From contig JAGWYG010000004.1 of the NCBI GenBank assembly GCA_018969485.1, positions 1 to 64,000 on the forward strand: DNA of 64,000 bases, written 5' to 3'. A model generated the notes under the pieces. It was given only the letters and a program-made list of their open reading frames with translations, was not told the DNA's origin and ran no database searches. Below, in pieces: positions 34,564 to 43,688 of the stretch (position 1 is its first letter; every line of letters starts with the position of its first letter). This DNA is from Chloroflexota bacterium. Lineage in GTDB: Bacteria > Chloroflexota > Chloroflexia > Chloroflexales > Roseiflexaceae. The translations under genes were made by a program, and so were the position numbers.

Positions 34564-36849
34564 ATGACCCATGCGTCGTCTATCGCCATCATGAACACCG
34601 AAGCATCACGTCGTTTCGACTGGAGTGCCGTTGTTGTTAGTGGAATCGACAATCAGCGCCTCGATGAGCACCACGCGGTGCAACTGGCCAGCGACATGGA
34701 ACGGTTTATCCGCCTGGTCGTCGTCGGGCAGGGTGGCATCGTCGCACTCGATATCATCAACAACATTGGTGAAGGATCACAGGTCGTCTTGCTCGTCGGT
34801 GCACCATACGAGCGTGAGCAGCAGCGCTTTGATCCAGCTGCACAGCTCAACCGGTTCCGCAGTCAGATCGGCCGAGTCATCGCAACTCGGCCAATCGTGC
34901 CCCAAGAGCACTTCGCGCATATACATCAGCTGTCATATGGCCTTGCCTTCAAAGCCAGCATCGCGAGCGTCAGTCATGGCGCGCTGACCGCGCGGGCCAT
35001 CGTGCCGTGCGAGATGGCTCCATCGAGCACCGGCATGCTCGGCCAGCTCATCGAGGGCAGCCGTACGCCATGCGCGCTGCGACTGATCATCGTACCGCGT
35101 GATCAGGCAGCGGTCGACAGCGCGGCGCTCAACGGTCAGCTGGCTGATCTCGACGAACTGTGCCGCGGCGCAGGCATCCCTGAGCCAGTCAGCTACCGTG
35201 CGCTGCAATTGCGCAGTGCCATCCTGCGCATGACCGACACCCTGCTTGGTCAGGCGTGTGCCGTGCAGATCCAGCTGCGTGGCACCAGCGCGGCCTCTCT
35301 GCTGCTGCTGCAGCGGGTGTTGACCGACGAGCTCGCGCGGCCCAAAACCGACGAGCTCGCCGCCTGGCGCGGCTTCGCCATCCCGCACGGCGACACAATG
35401 CCGACGCTGGTCGAAGCGCCAGAGTGCGAGGTGCTGCCGGCGGCACTGCTGGCCGATGCACCACTGCCCGGGTTCTGGCTCGACGGTAGCGGCGATCGGC
35501 CGCGCCATGCACTGCCGATCGAGAGCGCCGCCGCCATGCTGGTGCCGCCGCTGCCGCGCTACTGCGACATCACCAGCATCAACGACCGCATCGTCGAACT
35601 GCGCGGGGCAACGCGCCCCAGCCTGTGGGGCGGCGGCGCGGCGCTGATCGGCCACGATGCCGTCGGTGCGCCGATCACGTTTGATGACGCCGCGCTGGCA
35701 CGCCATGTCCACCTGATGGGCGTCCCCGGCAGCGGCAAGACCACGGTGATGCTGCACATGCTGCTCGCCGACCGCGAGGCGGGGCGCGGCTTCCTCGTGC
35801 TCGATCCGCATGGCGACCTGGCGCAGCGCGTGGCTAGCTGCGCCGGATGGCGCCACGGCGGCGTGATGGGCGAGCGGCGTTTCCCCGGCATCCGGCTGCT
35901 GAACACGATCGATGCGGGCCAGGCGCGCGTCGAACGCGATATCGATGTCATCCTTGAGGCGATCTGCTCGGCGCTGCCACCCGGATGGACCGGGCCGCAT
36001 TTTCGCGACTATGCCCGCGCGACGCTCTTTGTGCATGCCTGTGCCGGCGCCGGACAACCCATCGGCGCATGCACCAGCTACTCGCATGATCAAGCACTCT
36101 GGCGGCGCGTCAAGGTCAAGCACGCAGCCACGATCCCGGCAGACATCACCGCAGCGCTCGACGGCTGGCACGCCGAATCGCAAAATCAGATGGACGCCAT
36201 CAGCTGGGCAGCAGCAAAATTTGCCGACTACTTCGTCACCGCTGCTGCGGGTGCGCTCTTTGCACCGGTCGGCGAGGGCATCGCCCCAATCGAGCTCGCC
36301 CGTGACCAGGCGCAGTGGTGCATCGATTTTCCAGCCCTCAAGGTATCGATGCAGGACGCCGGAATGTTTGGCCAGATGATCCTCACCGCGATCCTGCGCG
36401 ACGTGGCCGGCGGTGGTGTCGCCCTGCAGCAGCGAACGATGGTGTACTGCGACGAAGTGCAGCTGTTCTTCGGCCCGGCCGTCGATCGCATCCTGCAGGA
36501 AGGCCGCAAGTACGGCTTGATCATGGTAGCGGGCCACCAGGCAGCGAGCCAGCTCGAATCGCAGCGGTTCGACTCGCTGATCGGCCAGGTCGGTCTCGAC
36601 CTGGTGTTTCGCAGTTCGCTGCGGGATAGCCGATACATGGCACGACATCTGGAGCTCGAGAACGATTCGATCGCCGCGCTCGACGACTTCTGCTGCTGGG
36701 TCGGTGGTGCCGTCACCCTGCAGCGCGGCGGCCCATTCATGCTGCGGTCGCGCTGGGAACCATTCATCAGCGACATGCCCGACGACCGTACCCGTGCGCT
36801 GGGCGGAGTCGCGTCGATCATTGGTGCAGTGGTGCTGGCCCATCAGTAG
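34564..36849 (+). CDS. HerA/VirD4-like ATPase, copy 1
   Basis: 761 residues: an N-terminal region (about 1-330) without a recognised fold, then a RecA-like motor. Walker A 'GVPGSGKTT' is near 386-394, 'FLVLDPHGDLAQRV' near 407 is the FtsK/HerA-type strand, and Walker B 'VYCDEVQLFF' near 627 is followed by 'IMVAGHQAASQLESQ'. The arrangement fits HerA/VirD4/TraG-type pumps that thread DNA or protein through a hexamer. No N-terminal membrane helix is visible, unlike conjugative coupling proteins. The first 400 bases or so are lower in GC. AGGA lies 6 bases before the ATG. It is a paralogue of the next gene (57-base gap). Confidence 0.8.
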   Translation: MTHASSIAIMNTEASRRFDWSAVVVSGIDNQRLDEHHAVQLASDMERFIRLVVVGQGGIVALDIINNIGEGSQVVLLVGAPYEREQQRFDPAAQLNRFRSQIGRVIATRPIVPQEHFAHIHQLSYGLAFKASIASVSHGALTARAIVPCEMAPSSTGMLGQLIEGSRTPCALRLIIVPRDQAAVDSAALNGQLADLDELCRGAGIPEPVSYRALQLRSAILRMTDTLLGQACAVQIQLRGTSAASLLLLQRVLTDELARPKTDELAAWRGFAIPHGDTMPTLVEAPECEVLPAALLADAPLPGFWLDGSGDRPRHALPIESAAAMLVPPLPRYCDITSINDRIVELRGATRPSLWGGGAALIGHDAVGAPITFDDAALARHVHLMGVPGSGKTTVMLHMLLADREAGRGFLVLDPHGDLAQRVASCAGWRHGGVMGERRFPGIRLLNTIDAGQARVERDIDVILEAICSALPPGWTGPHFRDYARATLFVHACAGAGQPIGACTSYSHDQALWRRVKVKHAATIPADITAALDGWHAESQNQMDAISWAAAKFADYFVTAAAGALFAPVGEGIAPIELARDQAQWCIDFPALKVSMQDAGMFGQMILTAILRDVAGGGVALQQRTMVYCDEVQLFFGPAVDRILQEGRKYGLIMVAGHQAASQLESQRFDSLIGQVGLDLVFRSSLRDSRYMARHLELENDSIAALDDFCCWVGGAVTLQRGGPFMLRSRWEPFISDMPDDRTRALGGVASIIGAVVLAHQ

Positions 36850-36906
36850 GCCAGCACCGTCATGCGAAGCGATCATGAGACGCAATTGAGCGAGGAGCCA
36901 GGCCAT

Positions 36907-39216
36907 ATGTCCATCGATGCCATTGCCATCGACGACCTCCACCCACTCGCGGATGCCACAGCCACGCTGCTCGGCACTGATTCGGCTGCCGGACTGCGCT
37001 ACGATGGCCTCGACGTCGTCGCCGTCGCCAGCCTGCGCGCCAGCGACGCACGGCACCGGCCAGTCGAGCGGCTCGACGACGAGTTCATCCGGCTGGTGCG
37101 CACCGTCGTGCTCGGGCTGCGCGGCATCATCGCACTGGATTTGTACACCAGCGGCGCGGGCCTGCGCCTGCAGCTGCTGATCGCGGCCGTCAGCACCGCC
37201 CAACTCAACTGGGCGCCACGCGAAGTGCTCGAGCGTTTCCGGTCGCGGCTCAGCGACATGGTCGAGTATCGACCGCGCGATACCGCAGCGCACCAGGCAG
37301 CATTCGCCGCCGCATCGCATGGCGTGACGCTCGAGCCAGCCATCGAGGCGGTCCAGCACAACGCGCTGCAGGCCAGCGTGGCCATCCCGCCGCTCTTGAC
37401 GCCGGGAATGCTCGGCAACATCGCCCAGCTCCTCGAGTCGAGCACCAGCCCTGCGGTCGTCAGGCTGATCGTCGCGCCGCCGACGCGGCCACGCCCAGCC
37501 GTCGGCGACATCGCGGGCGACCTGGCGGTGGTGCACCAGATCGCCGAGACCGACGCGGTGCCGCGCGCAACCGCCTACCGCGCGCGTGCATTGCGCGACA
37601 TCCTGCCGGCACGCATGCAGACGATCCTCGACCAGCCGTGCGCCGCGCAGATCCAGGCGTGGGCGCCCACCGCCGCTGCGGCCGATGCGCTCGCTGCGCA
37701 GCTGTGCCGCGAGGCCGCGCGCTCGGGCGCTGCCGAGCTCGAGCAGCGCCAGGGGCGGCGCGTCGTGCAGTTACGCCAGGCCAACCGCGAGGCAACCACG
37801 CTGTACAGCCTGGCGTCCGTCCGCCGGTTGCCCGACGCCACCGATCGCCATCTGCCGCTGCCCAGCTTCTGGCGCGACGGGAGCGGCGAGCAGCCAGGGC
37901 ACCTGATCAGCATCCGGGACGCGGCGCTGCTCGTGATGCCACCGTCCTCCGATGCGTGCGTCATCGCCTCGATTGGCACAACGCCGGTGCAGACGCGCAG
38001 CGCACCTCGTCCGCGGGAATGGCTGCACGGTCCGTCGACCGTCGGCTTCGACGACCGCGGACATCCGATCAGGTTTGATGATGGCGCCATCGACCGGCAT
38101 GTCCATCTGATGGGCGTGCCGGGCAGCGGCAAAACGACGCTGATGATGCAGATGATCGCCGGCGACCTGGCGGCCGGCCGTGGCTTCCTGCTGCTGGATC
38201 CTCACGGTGATCTGGCGCGGCGCGTGTGTGGCTACACCGGCTGGCAGGCACATGAAGGCCTCGGCGGCAACCAGCAGTTTCCCGGCTTGCGCATCCTCAG
38301 TTCGCTCGACCAGGGGCGTGAGACTGTGGAACGGCAGATCGGCGTGATCATCGAGGCGATCAACCAGGCGATCAACAGCGCGCGGTCTGACGACCAAGAA
38401 CTGGGGCCGGTCGGGCGAGACATGGTGCGCGCCGCGCTGCTGGCGCATGCCGGCGTCGGTGCAGGCCAGCCATTCGGCGACGCGGCGAGCTATATTGCCG
38501 ATCAACGGGCATGGAATGCGGTCAGGGGCGATCCGCGCATCCCACCGTTCGCGAGGCAGCGCCTCAATCGCCACCATGCATCGTCAAACGACTGGAAGTC
38601 CGACGTATCAGTGTACACGACCAGGATTCTTCGCGAGTTGGTCGCCAATACCCAGACGCGCCGCCTGCTCGCCGTCGTGGGCGAGGGCCTCGACCCACTG
38701 GCGATCGTCGAGCAGCGCATGCAGCTGGTGATCGACTTTCAGCAGCTTGGCATCTCGGTGATGGGAGCCGCGCTCATCGGCCAGCTGTTCCTGACCTCGT
38801 TTCTGCGCGGCGTCATGGACGGTGGCCCGGCGCGGAATCGTCGGCATCTCCTGTATCTCGATGAGGTCCAGCTGTTCTTCGGCCCGTCGATCGAGCGGGT
38901 GCTGCAGGAAGGGCGCAAGTATGGGGTCGTCCTGGTGGCTGCGCACCAGCACGCATCGCAGCTCTCGCGCCAGCGCTTCGACTCGCTGGTCGGGCAGGTC
39001 GGGCTGGAATTGGTCTTTCGCACGGCGCTGAGCGACGGTGAACTGATGTCGGAGCATCTGGGCCTCGAGCGGCAGTCATTCACCGCGCTGCCCGATATGG
39101 CGTGCTGGGTGGCCGGTTCGGCAGCCCAGCGCCGCGGCGGCTCGTTCCTGCTGCGCACGCGCTGGGAGGTGTTCGGGCCACCGGCTGATGCGCCGGCCGA
39201 CGGCGATGTGGTATGA
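36907..39216 (+). CDS. HerA/VirD4-like ATPase, copy 2
   Basis: 769 residues, the same architecture as the upstream gene. Near-identical blocks occur around Walker A ('HVHLMGVPGSGKTT', about 399-412), 'LDPHGDLARRV' and Walker B ('YLDEVQLFFGPSIERVLQEG', about 650), while the N-terminal regions have diverged. Two different subunits made together suggest a hetero-oligomeric motor or alternative partners. No membrane helix. ATG 36907 has GAGGAG at 36892-36897; an in-frame ATG at 36862 lacks a site. Composition is normal for the genome, unlike the 5' part of the cassette. Confidence 0.8.
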   Translation: MSIDAIAIDDLHPLADATATLLGTDSAAGLRYDGLDVVAVASLRASDARHRPVERLDDEFIRLVRTVVLGLRGIIALDLYTSGAGLRLQLLIAAVSTAQLNWAPREVLERFRSRLSDMVEYRPRDTAAHQAAFAAASHGVTLEPAIEAVQHNALQASVAIPPLLTPGMLGNIAQLLESSTSPAVVRLIVAPPTRPRPAVGDIAGDLAVVHQIAETDAVPRATAYRARALRDILPARMQTILDQPCAAQIQAWAPTAAAADALAAQLCREAARSGAAELEQRQGRRVVQLRQANREATTLYSLASVRRLPDATDRHLPLPSFWRDGSGEQPGHLISIRDAALLVMPPSSDACVIASIGTTPVQTRSAPRPREWLHGPSTVGFDDRGHPIRFDDGAIDRHVHLMGVPGSGKTTLMMQMIAGDLAAGRGFLLLDPHGDLARRVCGYTGWQAHEGLGGNQQFPGLRILSSLDQGRETVERQIGVIIEAINQAINSARSDDQELGPVGRDMVRAALLAHAGVGAGQPFGDAASYIADQRAWNAVRGDPRIPPFARQRLNRHHASSNDWKSDVSVYTTRILRELVANTQTRRLLAVVGEGLDPLAIVEQRMQLVIDFQQLGISVMGAALIGQLFLTSFLRGVMDGGPARNRRHLLYLDEVQLFFGPSIERVLQEGRKYGVVLVAAHQHASQLSRQRFDSLVGQVGLELVFRTALSDGELMSEHLGLERQSFTALPDMACWVAGSAAQRRGGSFLLRTRWEVFGPPADAPADGDVV

Positions 39217-39276
39217 TTCGCGGCGTGCGGCCGCCGGTGCGGCGGCGTGCCGCGGTGATGCGGGGCGGTGAGCCAG

Positions 39277-41946
39277 ATGAATCAGCCGGGGTTGATCGGG
39301 GCGACGATCGGCGGCTTCGAGATTCTCGAGGAGCTCGGCCGCGGCGGCATGGCGACCGTCTATCGCGCGCGGCAGCGCAGCCTCAACCGCATCGTCGCGC
39401 TCAAGATCCTGTCGCCCGGACTGCTGGCCGATCCGAGCGCGGTGGCACGCTTTGAGCGCGAGGGGCACAGCGCCGCGGCGCTCGATCATCCCAACATCGT
39501 GGCGATCTACGACGTCGGCCAGGCCGATGGCTACCATTTCATCGCGATGCAGTATCTGGCTGGCGCGACGCTCCAGCAGCACATCCGCAGCACCGACCGG
39601 CTCGACGTCGATCTGGTGGCGCGCTGGCTGCACGACGTGGCGATCGCGCTGGATCACGCGCATCACCATGGTGTGCTGCACCGCGACATCAAGCCGGCCA
39701 ACATCATCATCACCCACGACGGGCGCGTCTATCTGACCGACTTCGGCCTGGCACGGGCGCTGACCGATGACGAGGGACATGCGGCGCTGACCGGCACTGG
39801 CTATGTGCTCGGCACGCTGGCGTACATGTCGCCGGAGCAGGCGCGCGGTGCCGCCGACCTGATGCCGGCGAGCGATGTCTATGCGCTGGGCGTGACGCTC
39901 TACGAGGCCCTGACGCGCGGTGTGCCCTTCCGCTACTCGGTCGAGCGGGTGGCGTATCCGCCGCATCCGCCGAGCGCGCACCGGCCGGATCTGTCGCCGG
40001 CGATCGATGCAGTGGTGCTGCAGGCCCTCGAGCTCCAGCCGGCAGCGCGCTTTGCCAGCGCCGGCGCGCTGGCGGCCGCATTCGCCGCGGCGCTCCGGAC
40101 GCCGACGCCTGCCAGGGCTGTTCCGCCGGCGCCGCCAGCCCCGATCACGCCGGTGGCGGTTCCGGCCACGACGGCGCTGCCTGCGCGCCGCCGACGCCCG
40201 ATGTGGCTGCTCGCGTCGCTGGCGCTCGGTGGCCTGCTGCTGGTCGCTGCGGCCGGTCTCTGGCTCGGCCGTGTGCCGTCGGGGAATGCTGTGCCACCGC
40301 CGACGCCGGGCGTCGCGCGCCCCAAGCCGAGCGCCATCGCACAGCCGACGGCCCGTGCCGCCGCCGGGCCGCTCGCCACGCCGAGCGCGACATCCGCACC
40401 GCTGCCGACCCTGACGGCCGTCGCCAGTGCGGCGCCCGTCGCCAGCGCCACGCCCGCACCACCGGCTGCGGCGCCGGCGGGCTGTGCGGCGCTCCGAGCC
40501 GCATCCGGCGACGACGCGTTGAGCTGCTATGCCGGCACGATCGCCGATGCGTTGCTGCAGGCAGGCTATCGAGACAACATTACAACCGTCAATGGCCGGA
40601 CCGTGCTGCGCGCCAATCCCGCGGATCCGGTCGAGGGGGTATGGGCACGCGATCTCGATTATGCGCTGCAGGGATTTGGCTACGTCGTCGCCGATGCCAG
40701 CGTGTTCCGCGAGAGCATCGCGCTCTTGCTCGAGGGCGTGCGCGATGACGGCGTCGCGCCCGAAGGCATCTTCGACGGCCGCAGCGAGTACGTGTATGGG
40801 CAGAGCTGGGACAGCATGCCCAATCTGATCAGCGCGGCCGCCGCCTATCAGTCGCGGACGGGCGATGACACCCTGTACCTGCGCTATCGCGCCAAGGTGC
40901 TGCGCGCCGCCGAGTGGATCGTGGCACTCGACAGCGACGCGGATGGCCTGCCGGATCGCGATGTGTTCGCCTATGGCTACTACAACTCGGTGACCAACGG
41001 CCCACTGCACACCTATGCGATCGCACGCTTCTACCGCGCGTTCCTGCAGGTCGCCGATCTCGAGGCGGCGATCGGGGAAGATCGCGAGGCGCTGCGCTGG
41101 CGCGACCAGGCCGCACGGCTGCGCGAGGGCTTCCACCGGCCGATTGAGGCCGGTGGGTACTGGCGCGACGACCAGGCATGGCCGATCGCATGGCGGCGTG
41201 CCGATGGGACGGTGGTGTCGCTGTTCGAGAGCTTCGGCGTGTTCGAAGCCTTGCGGAGCGGGCTGATCGCACCTGGCGATCCGCCATACCCGCAGCTGAT
41301 CGAGGCGATCCATGCGCAGCTCCCGGCCTTGCTCGCCGGCCCCGCTCCGCTCCGGCTGGTGCCGGGGGGCTACGATCTGGCGTTGCGCCGCGAACTGAGC
41401 CCGCCTCTGCCCGAGTGGAAGATGGACGCCAGCGCGCCGTGGATCGCTGGCATCGCCGTGCCGGTGTATGCCGCCGCCGGCCATGCCGACGACGCGGCGC
41501 GCATCCTGGCCGCTTACGAGCGCGCGGCCCAGGCTGGCCCGCTGCCACGGCTCGTCGCCGACGGAAGCAGCCGCTATGGCGCCGGACGCGAGGGCGACGG
41601 CGGCGCGTGGGAGGCGTCGGCCTGGTTTCTCGCGGTGTATCAGGGCCATTACGGCATCAGCATGACCCCTGAGGCGCTCGTGATCCGCCCGGCGCCTTTC
41701 CTCGATGTTGCGGCGGGTGATGGCGTAGCGCGGCTGCGCTACGGCGCCGCCGTGGTGTCGCTCACGCTCGATGCCGCCGCACGCATCTACGCGATCCGCA
41801 GCGACCAGCCGATCACCGTGCTGCTCGAGCCGATGGCTGGTGATGCGGCGATCCGCGTCGATGGCGGCCCGGCTGTGCCCCGGGCACGCCTCGAACTGGC
41901 GCCAGGCCAGCCGGTGATCGTCGAAAGCCGCGCGGCAGCACCGTAG
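39277..41946 (+). CDS. Ser/Thr protein kinase fused through a membrane helix to a glycosidase-like domain
   Basis: 889 residues. Cytoplasmic kinase (about 10-265) with 'GRGGMATVYRA', 'VALKIL', catalytic 'HRDIKPAN' (about 135) and 'DFGLA' (about 155), so it should be active. A Pro/Ala linker leads to one membrane helix (about 309-331) and a Pro/Ala/Thr-rich outer spacer (to about 403). The last 480 residues resemble (alpha/alpha)6-barrel glycosidases: 'EGVWARDLDYAL' (about 453), 'DSMPNLISAAAAYQ', 'GPLHTYAIARFYRAF' and 'WKMDASAPWIAGI'. In PknB-type kinases this place usually holds PASTA or other ligand-binding repeats, so a sugar-sensing receptor is likely. ATG 39277 preferred over GTG 39268. 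Confidence 0.85.
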   Translation: MNQPGLIGATIGGFEILEELGRGGMATVYRARQRSLNRIVALKILSPGLLADPSAVARFEREGHSAAALDHPNIVAIYDVGQADGYHFIAMQYLAGATLQQHIRSTDRLDVDLVARWLHDVAIALDHAHHHGVLHRDIKPANIIITHDGRVYLTDFGLARALTDDEGHAALTGTGYVLGTLAYMSPEQARGAADLMPASDVYALGVTLYEALTRGVPFRYSVERVAYPPHPPSAHRPDLSPAIDAVVLQALELQPAARFASAGALAAAFAAALRTPTPARAVPPAPPAPITPVAVPATTALPARRRRPMWLLASLALGGLLLVAAAGLWLGRVPSGNAVPPPTPGVARPKPSAIAQPTARAAAGPLATPSATSAPLPTLTAVASAAPVASATPAPPAAAPAGCAALRAASGDDALSCYAGTIADALLQAGYRDNITTVNGRTVLRANPADPVEGVWARDLDYALQGFGYVVADASVFRESIALLLEGVRDDGVAPEGIFDGRSEYVYGQSWDSMPNLISAAAAYQSRTGDDTLYLRYRAKVLRAAEWIVALDSDADGLPDRDVFAYGYYNSVTNGPLHTYAIARFYRAFLQVADLEAAIGEDREALRWRDQAARLREGFHRPIEAGGYWRDDQAWPIAWRRADGTVVSLFESFGVFEALRSGLIAPGDPPYPQLIEAIHAQLPALLAGPAPLRLVPGGYDLALRRELSPPLPEWKMDASAPWIAGIAVPVYAAAGHADDAARILAAYERAAQAGPLPRLVADGSSRYGAGREGDGGAWEASAWFLAVYQGHYGISMTPEALVIRPAPFLDVAAGDGVARLRYGAAVVSLTLDAAARIYAIRSDQPITVLLEPMAGDAAIRVDGGPAVPRARLELAPGQPVIVESRAAAP

Positions 41947-41979
41947 TTCGCCACGTCGGCTCCGGCGCCAGCGCGCGGT

Positions 41980-42008
41980 TTGACAGCGCGCCAGCATCTT
42001 GCTACACT
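41980..42008 (+). promoter_or_regulatory. Promoter of the Rieske oxygenase gene, TTGACA-17-TACACT
   Basis: Perfect TTGACA (41980-41985), 17-base spacer, TACACT (42003-42008) with an extended TGC directly upstream of the -10. The start near 42015 gives a leader of about 185 nt before the ATG at 42200, in which I recognise no riboswitch. Confidence 0.7.
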
Positions 42009-42199
42009 GCCGGCGCGGCGGCGTACCACGCCATCGACGATGCGTTGCACGCCCCGGCACCCGACAGACGGCCCCCGCCGCATCGGTCGGCGCATCCTTG
42101 TCGTCGCGCCGGTTCGTCGAACGCCGTCGCATCCGACGCCTGGCGCCGCCACCCGCTCACGACGCACGCTGGCCGACATCAGCCCGGAAGGTTGGGGTT

Positions 42200-43321
42200 A
42201 TGACACACTTTGAACGAACGGCCTCAACATATCAGCAAGGTGCCCGAACGCTATCCGGCGCCTATTACACCGATCCGCAGATCCTGGACGCCGAGATCGA
42301 GCAACTCTTTCGCCGTGGCTGGATGTGCGTCGGACGCGAGGATCGCGTCCAGGAGCCTGGCAGTTACCTGCTGCATGAGCGCTTCGGCGACAACCTGATG
42401 ATCGTCCGCGGTCGCGACGGCACGCTGCGGGCCTTTCACAACATGTGCCGCCATCGCGGCACAAAAATCTGCGAAGCCGGCGCCGGCCGCTTCGCCGGCA
42501 CGATCCAGTGCCCCTATCACGCCTGGACATGGAGCACCGATGGGCAACTCGTCGGTGCGCCGCACATGCAGGCCGTCGAAGGATTCCGGAAGACCGACTA
42601 CCCGCTGCTCCAGTTGCCGCTTGCCTGCTGGGAGGGGTTCGTCTTTGTGTCACATGTGGAGGATCCCGAACCGTTCGCGCAGGCGTTCGCGCCGCTCATC
42701 GGCCGTCTGACGCGCTTTGGCCTGCCCGATCTGGTACGGATCGACCGCAAGGAGTACGAGGTCCGCGCGAACTGGAAGCTGATCATGCAGAACTACAACG
42801 AGTGTCTGCACTGTCCAACCATTCACCCGGGCCTCAACCAACTGCTGCCGTACACCAGCGGCGCCAATGATCTGCACGATGGTCCGTTCCTGGGCGGATA
42901 CATGGAGATCACCGCAGGCCATGAGAGCGTGACGGTCACCGGGCGGCGCTGCGGCGTGACGCTCGGCGCGCTCTCGGAGCAGGACCAGCGCCGCGCGTAC
43001 TACTATTCGTTCTGGCCGAACATGATGCTGAGCCTGCACCCGGACTATGCCAACTGGTACACGGTGTGGCCGCTCTCGCCAGAGCGATCGCTGGTGATCT
43101 GCGAATGGCTGGTCCATCCGGCCACGCTGAGCGACGGCCACGACCCCGCCGGCGCGGTCGAACTCTGGCATGCGGTGAACGCCGAGGACTGGCACATCTG
43201 TGAGATGAGCCACGCCGGGGTGTCGTCGCGCGCCTACCGGCCAGGACCGTATTCGCCGCGCGAGTCGATTCCGGCGGCATGGGATCGCGAGTACCTCCGG
43301 GTGATGCAGCACGAGGCCTGA
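42200..43321 (+). CDS. Rieske non-haem iron oxygenase, alpha subunit
   Basis: Oxygenase component of a ring-hydroxylating or N-demethylating system; 373 residues. Rieske cluster ligands are Cys 84-x-His 86 ('CRHRG') and Cys 104-x2-His 107 ('CPYHAW'). The mononuclear iron site is in 'NECLHCPTIH' (about 199-208), with the two His spaced as usual. Similarity in pattern is to choline/carnitine-monooxygenase and aromatic-dioxygenase alpha subunits, which cannot be told apart here. No reductase or ferredoxin gene adjoins it. It has its own promoter and is followed by an inverted repeat. Confidence 0.92.
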   Translation: MTHFERTASTYQQGARTLSGAYYTDPQILDAEIEQLFRRGWMCVGREDRVQEPGSYLLHERFGDNLMIVRGRDGTLRAFHNMCRHRGTKICEAGAGRFAGTIQCPYHAWTWSTDGQLVGAPHMQAVEGFRKTDYPLLQLPLACWEGFVFVSHVEDPEPFAQAFAPLIGRLTRFGLPDLVRIDRKEYEVRANWKLIMQNYNECLHCPTIHPGLNQLLPYTSGANDLHDGPFLGGYMEITAGHESVTVTGRRCGVTLGALSEQDQRRAYYYSFWPNMMLSLHPDYANWYTVWPLSPERSLVICEWLVHPATLSDGHDPAGAVELWHAVNAEDWHICEMSHAGVSSRAYRPGPYSPRESIPAAWDREYLRVMQHEA

Positions 43322-43353
43322 GGGGGCTTGGTGCGCGTGGCGGCCAGAGTGAT

Positions 43354-43399
43354 GTGATCGCCCGCCAGGATGCGCTGGAGTAGCGTGGCGGGCGATCAC
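43354..43399. terminator. 14-bp perfect inverted repeat after the oxygenase gene
   Basis: GTGATCGCCCGCCA (43354-43367) and its exact complement TGGCGGGCGATCAC (43386-43399) flank an 18-base loop, 32 bases beyond the oxygenase stop and between convergent genes. A terminator by position, without a U-tract. Confidence 0.5.
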
Positions 43400-43688
43400 G
43401 AGGCTGCGCGGCGCAAACCACCGGTGGCACGGTGCCCCCGTGGCGCGCTGGCCACCGGATGGACGGACGTGGCTCGCGGGGCGGTGCCGGGCCGTGGCGC
43501 CGCGCCGTAATTCGCCACAGGGGGCTACGCGCCACGCCCCGCCGATCATCGCATCGCGCTCAACCCGTGCCGGCACGAGCCAGCGATGGCTGGCGCGGGG
43601 GCGGCGTGCCCCTCAGGCAGTCAGGAGCATGCCCACGCTGGCGCGCCAGCCGGCATCGCAGCACAGGCGGATGCGGCGCGCCGCACGC
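43400..43688. other. Non-coding spacer between convergent genes
   Basis: GC-rich sequence between the inverted repeat and the stop of the sugar-transferase gene. I see no gene, promoter or repeat in it. Confidence 0.5.

Noticed and set aside
34564-39216. Conjugative element (VirD4 coupling proteins)
   Set aside because: No relaxase, VirB4, pilus genes, attachment site or N-terminal membrane helices in the ATPases.
39076-42132. 1018-codon minus-strand frame opposite the kinase/glycosidase gene
   Set aside because: Arg/His-rich antisense frame without motifs; the plus strand carries clear kinase motifs.
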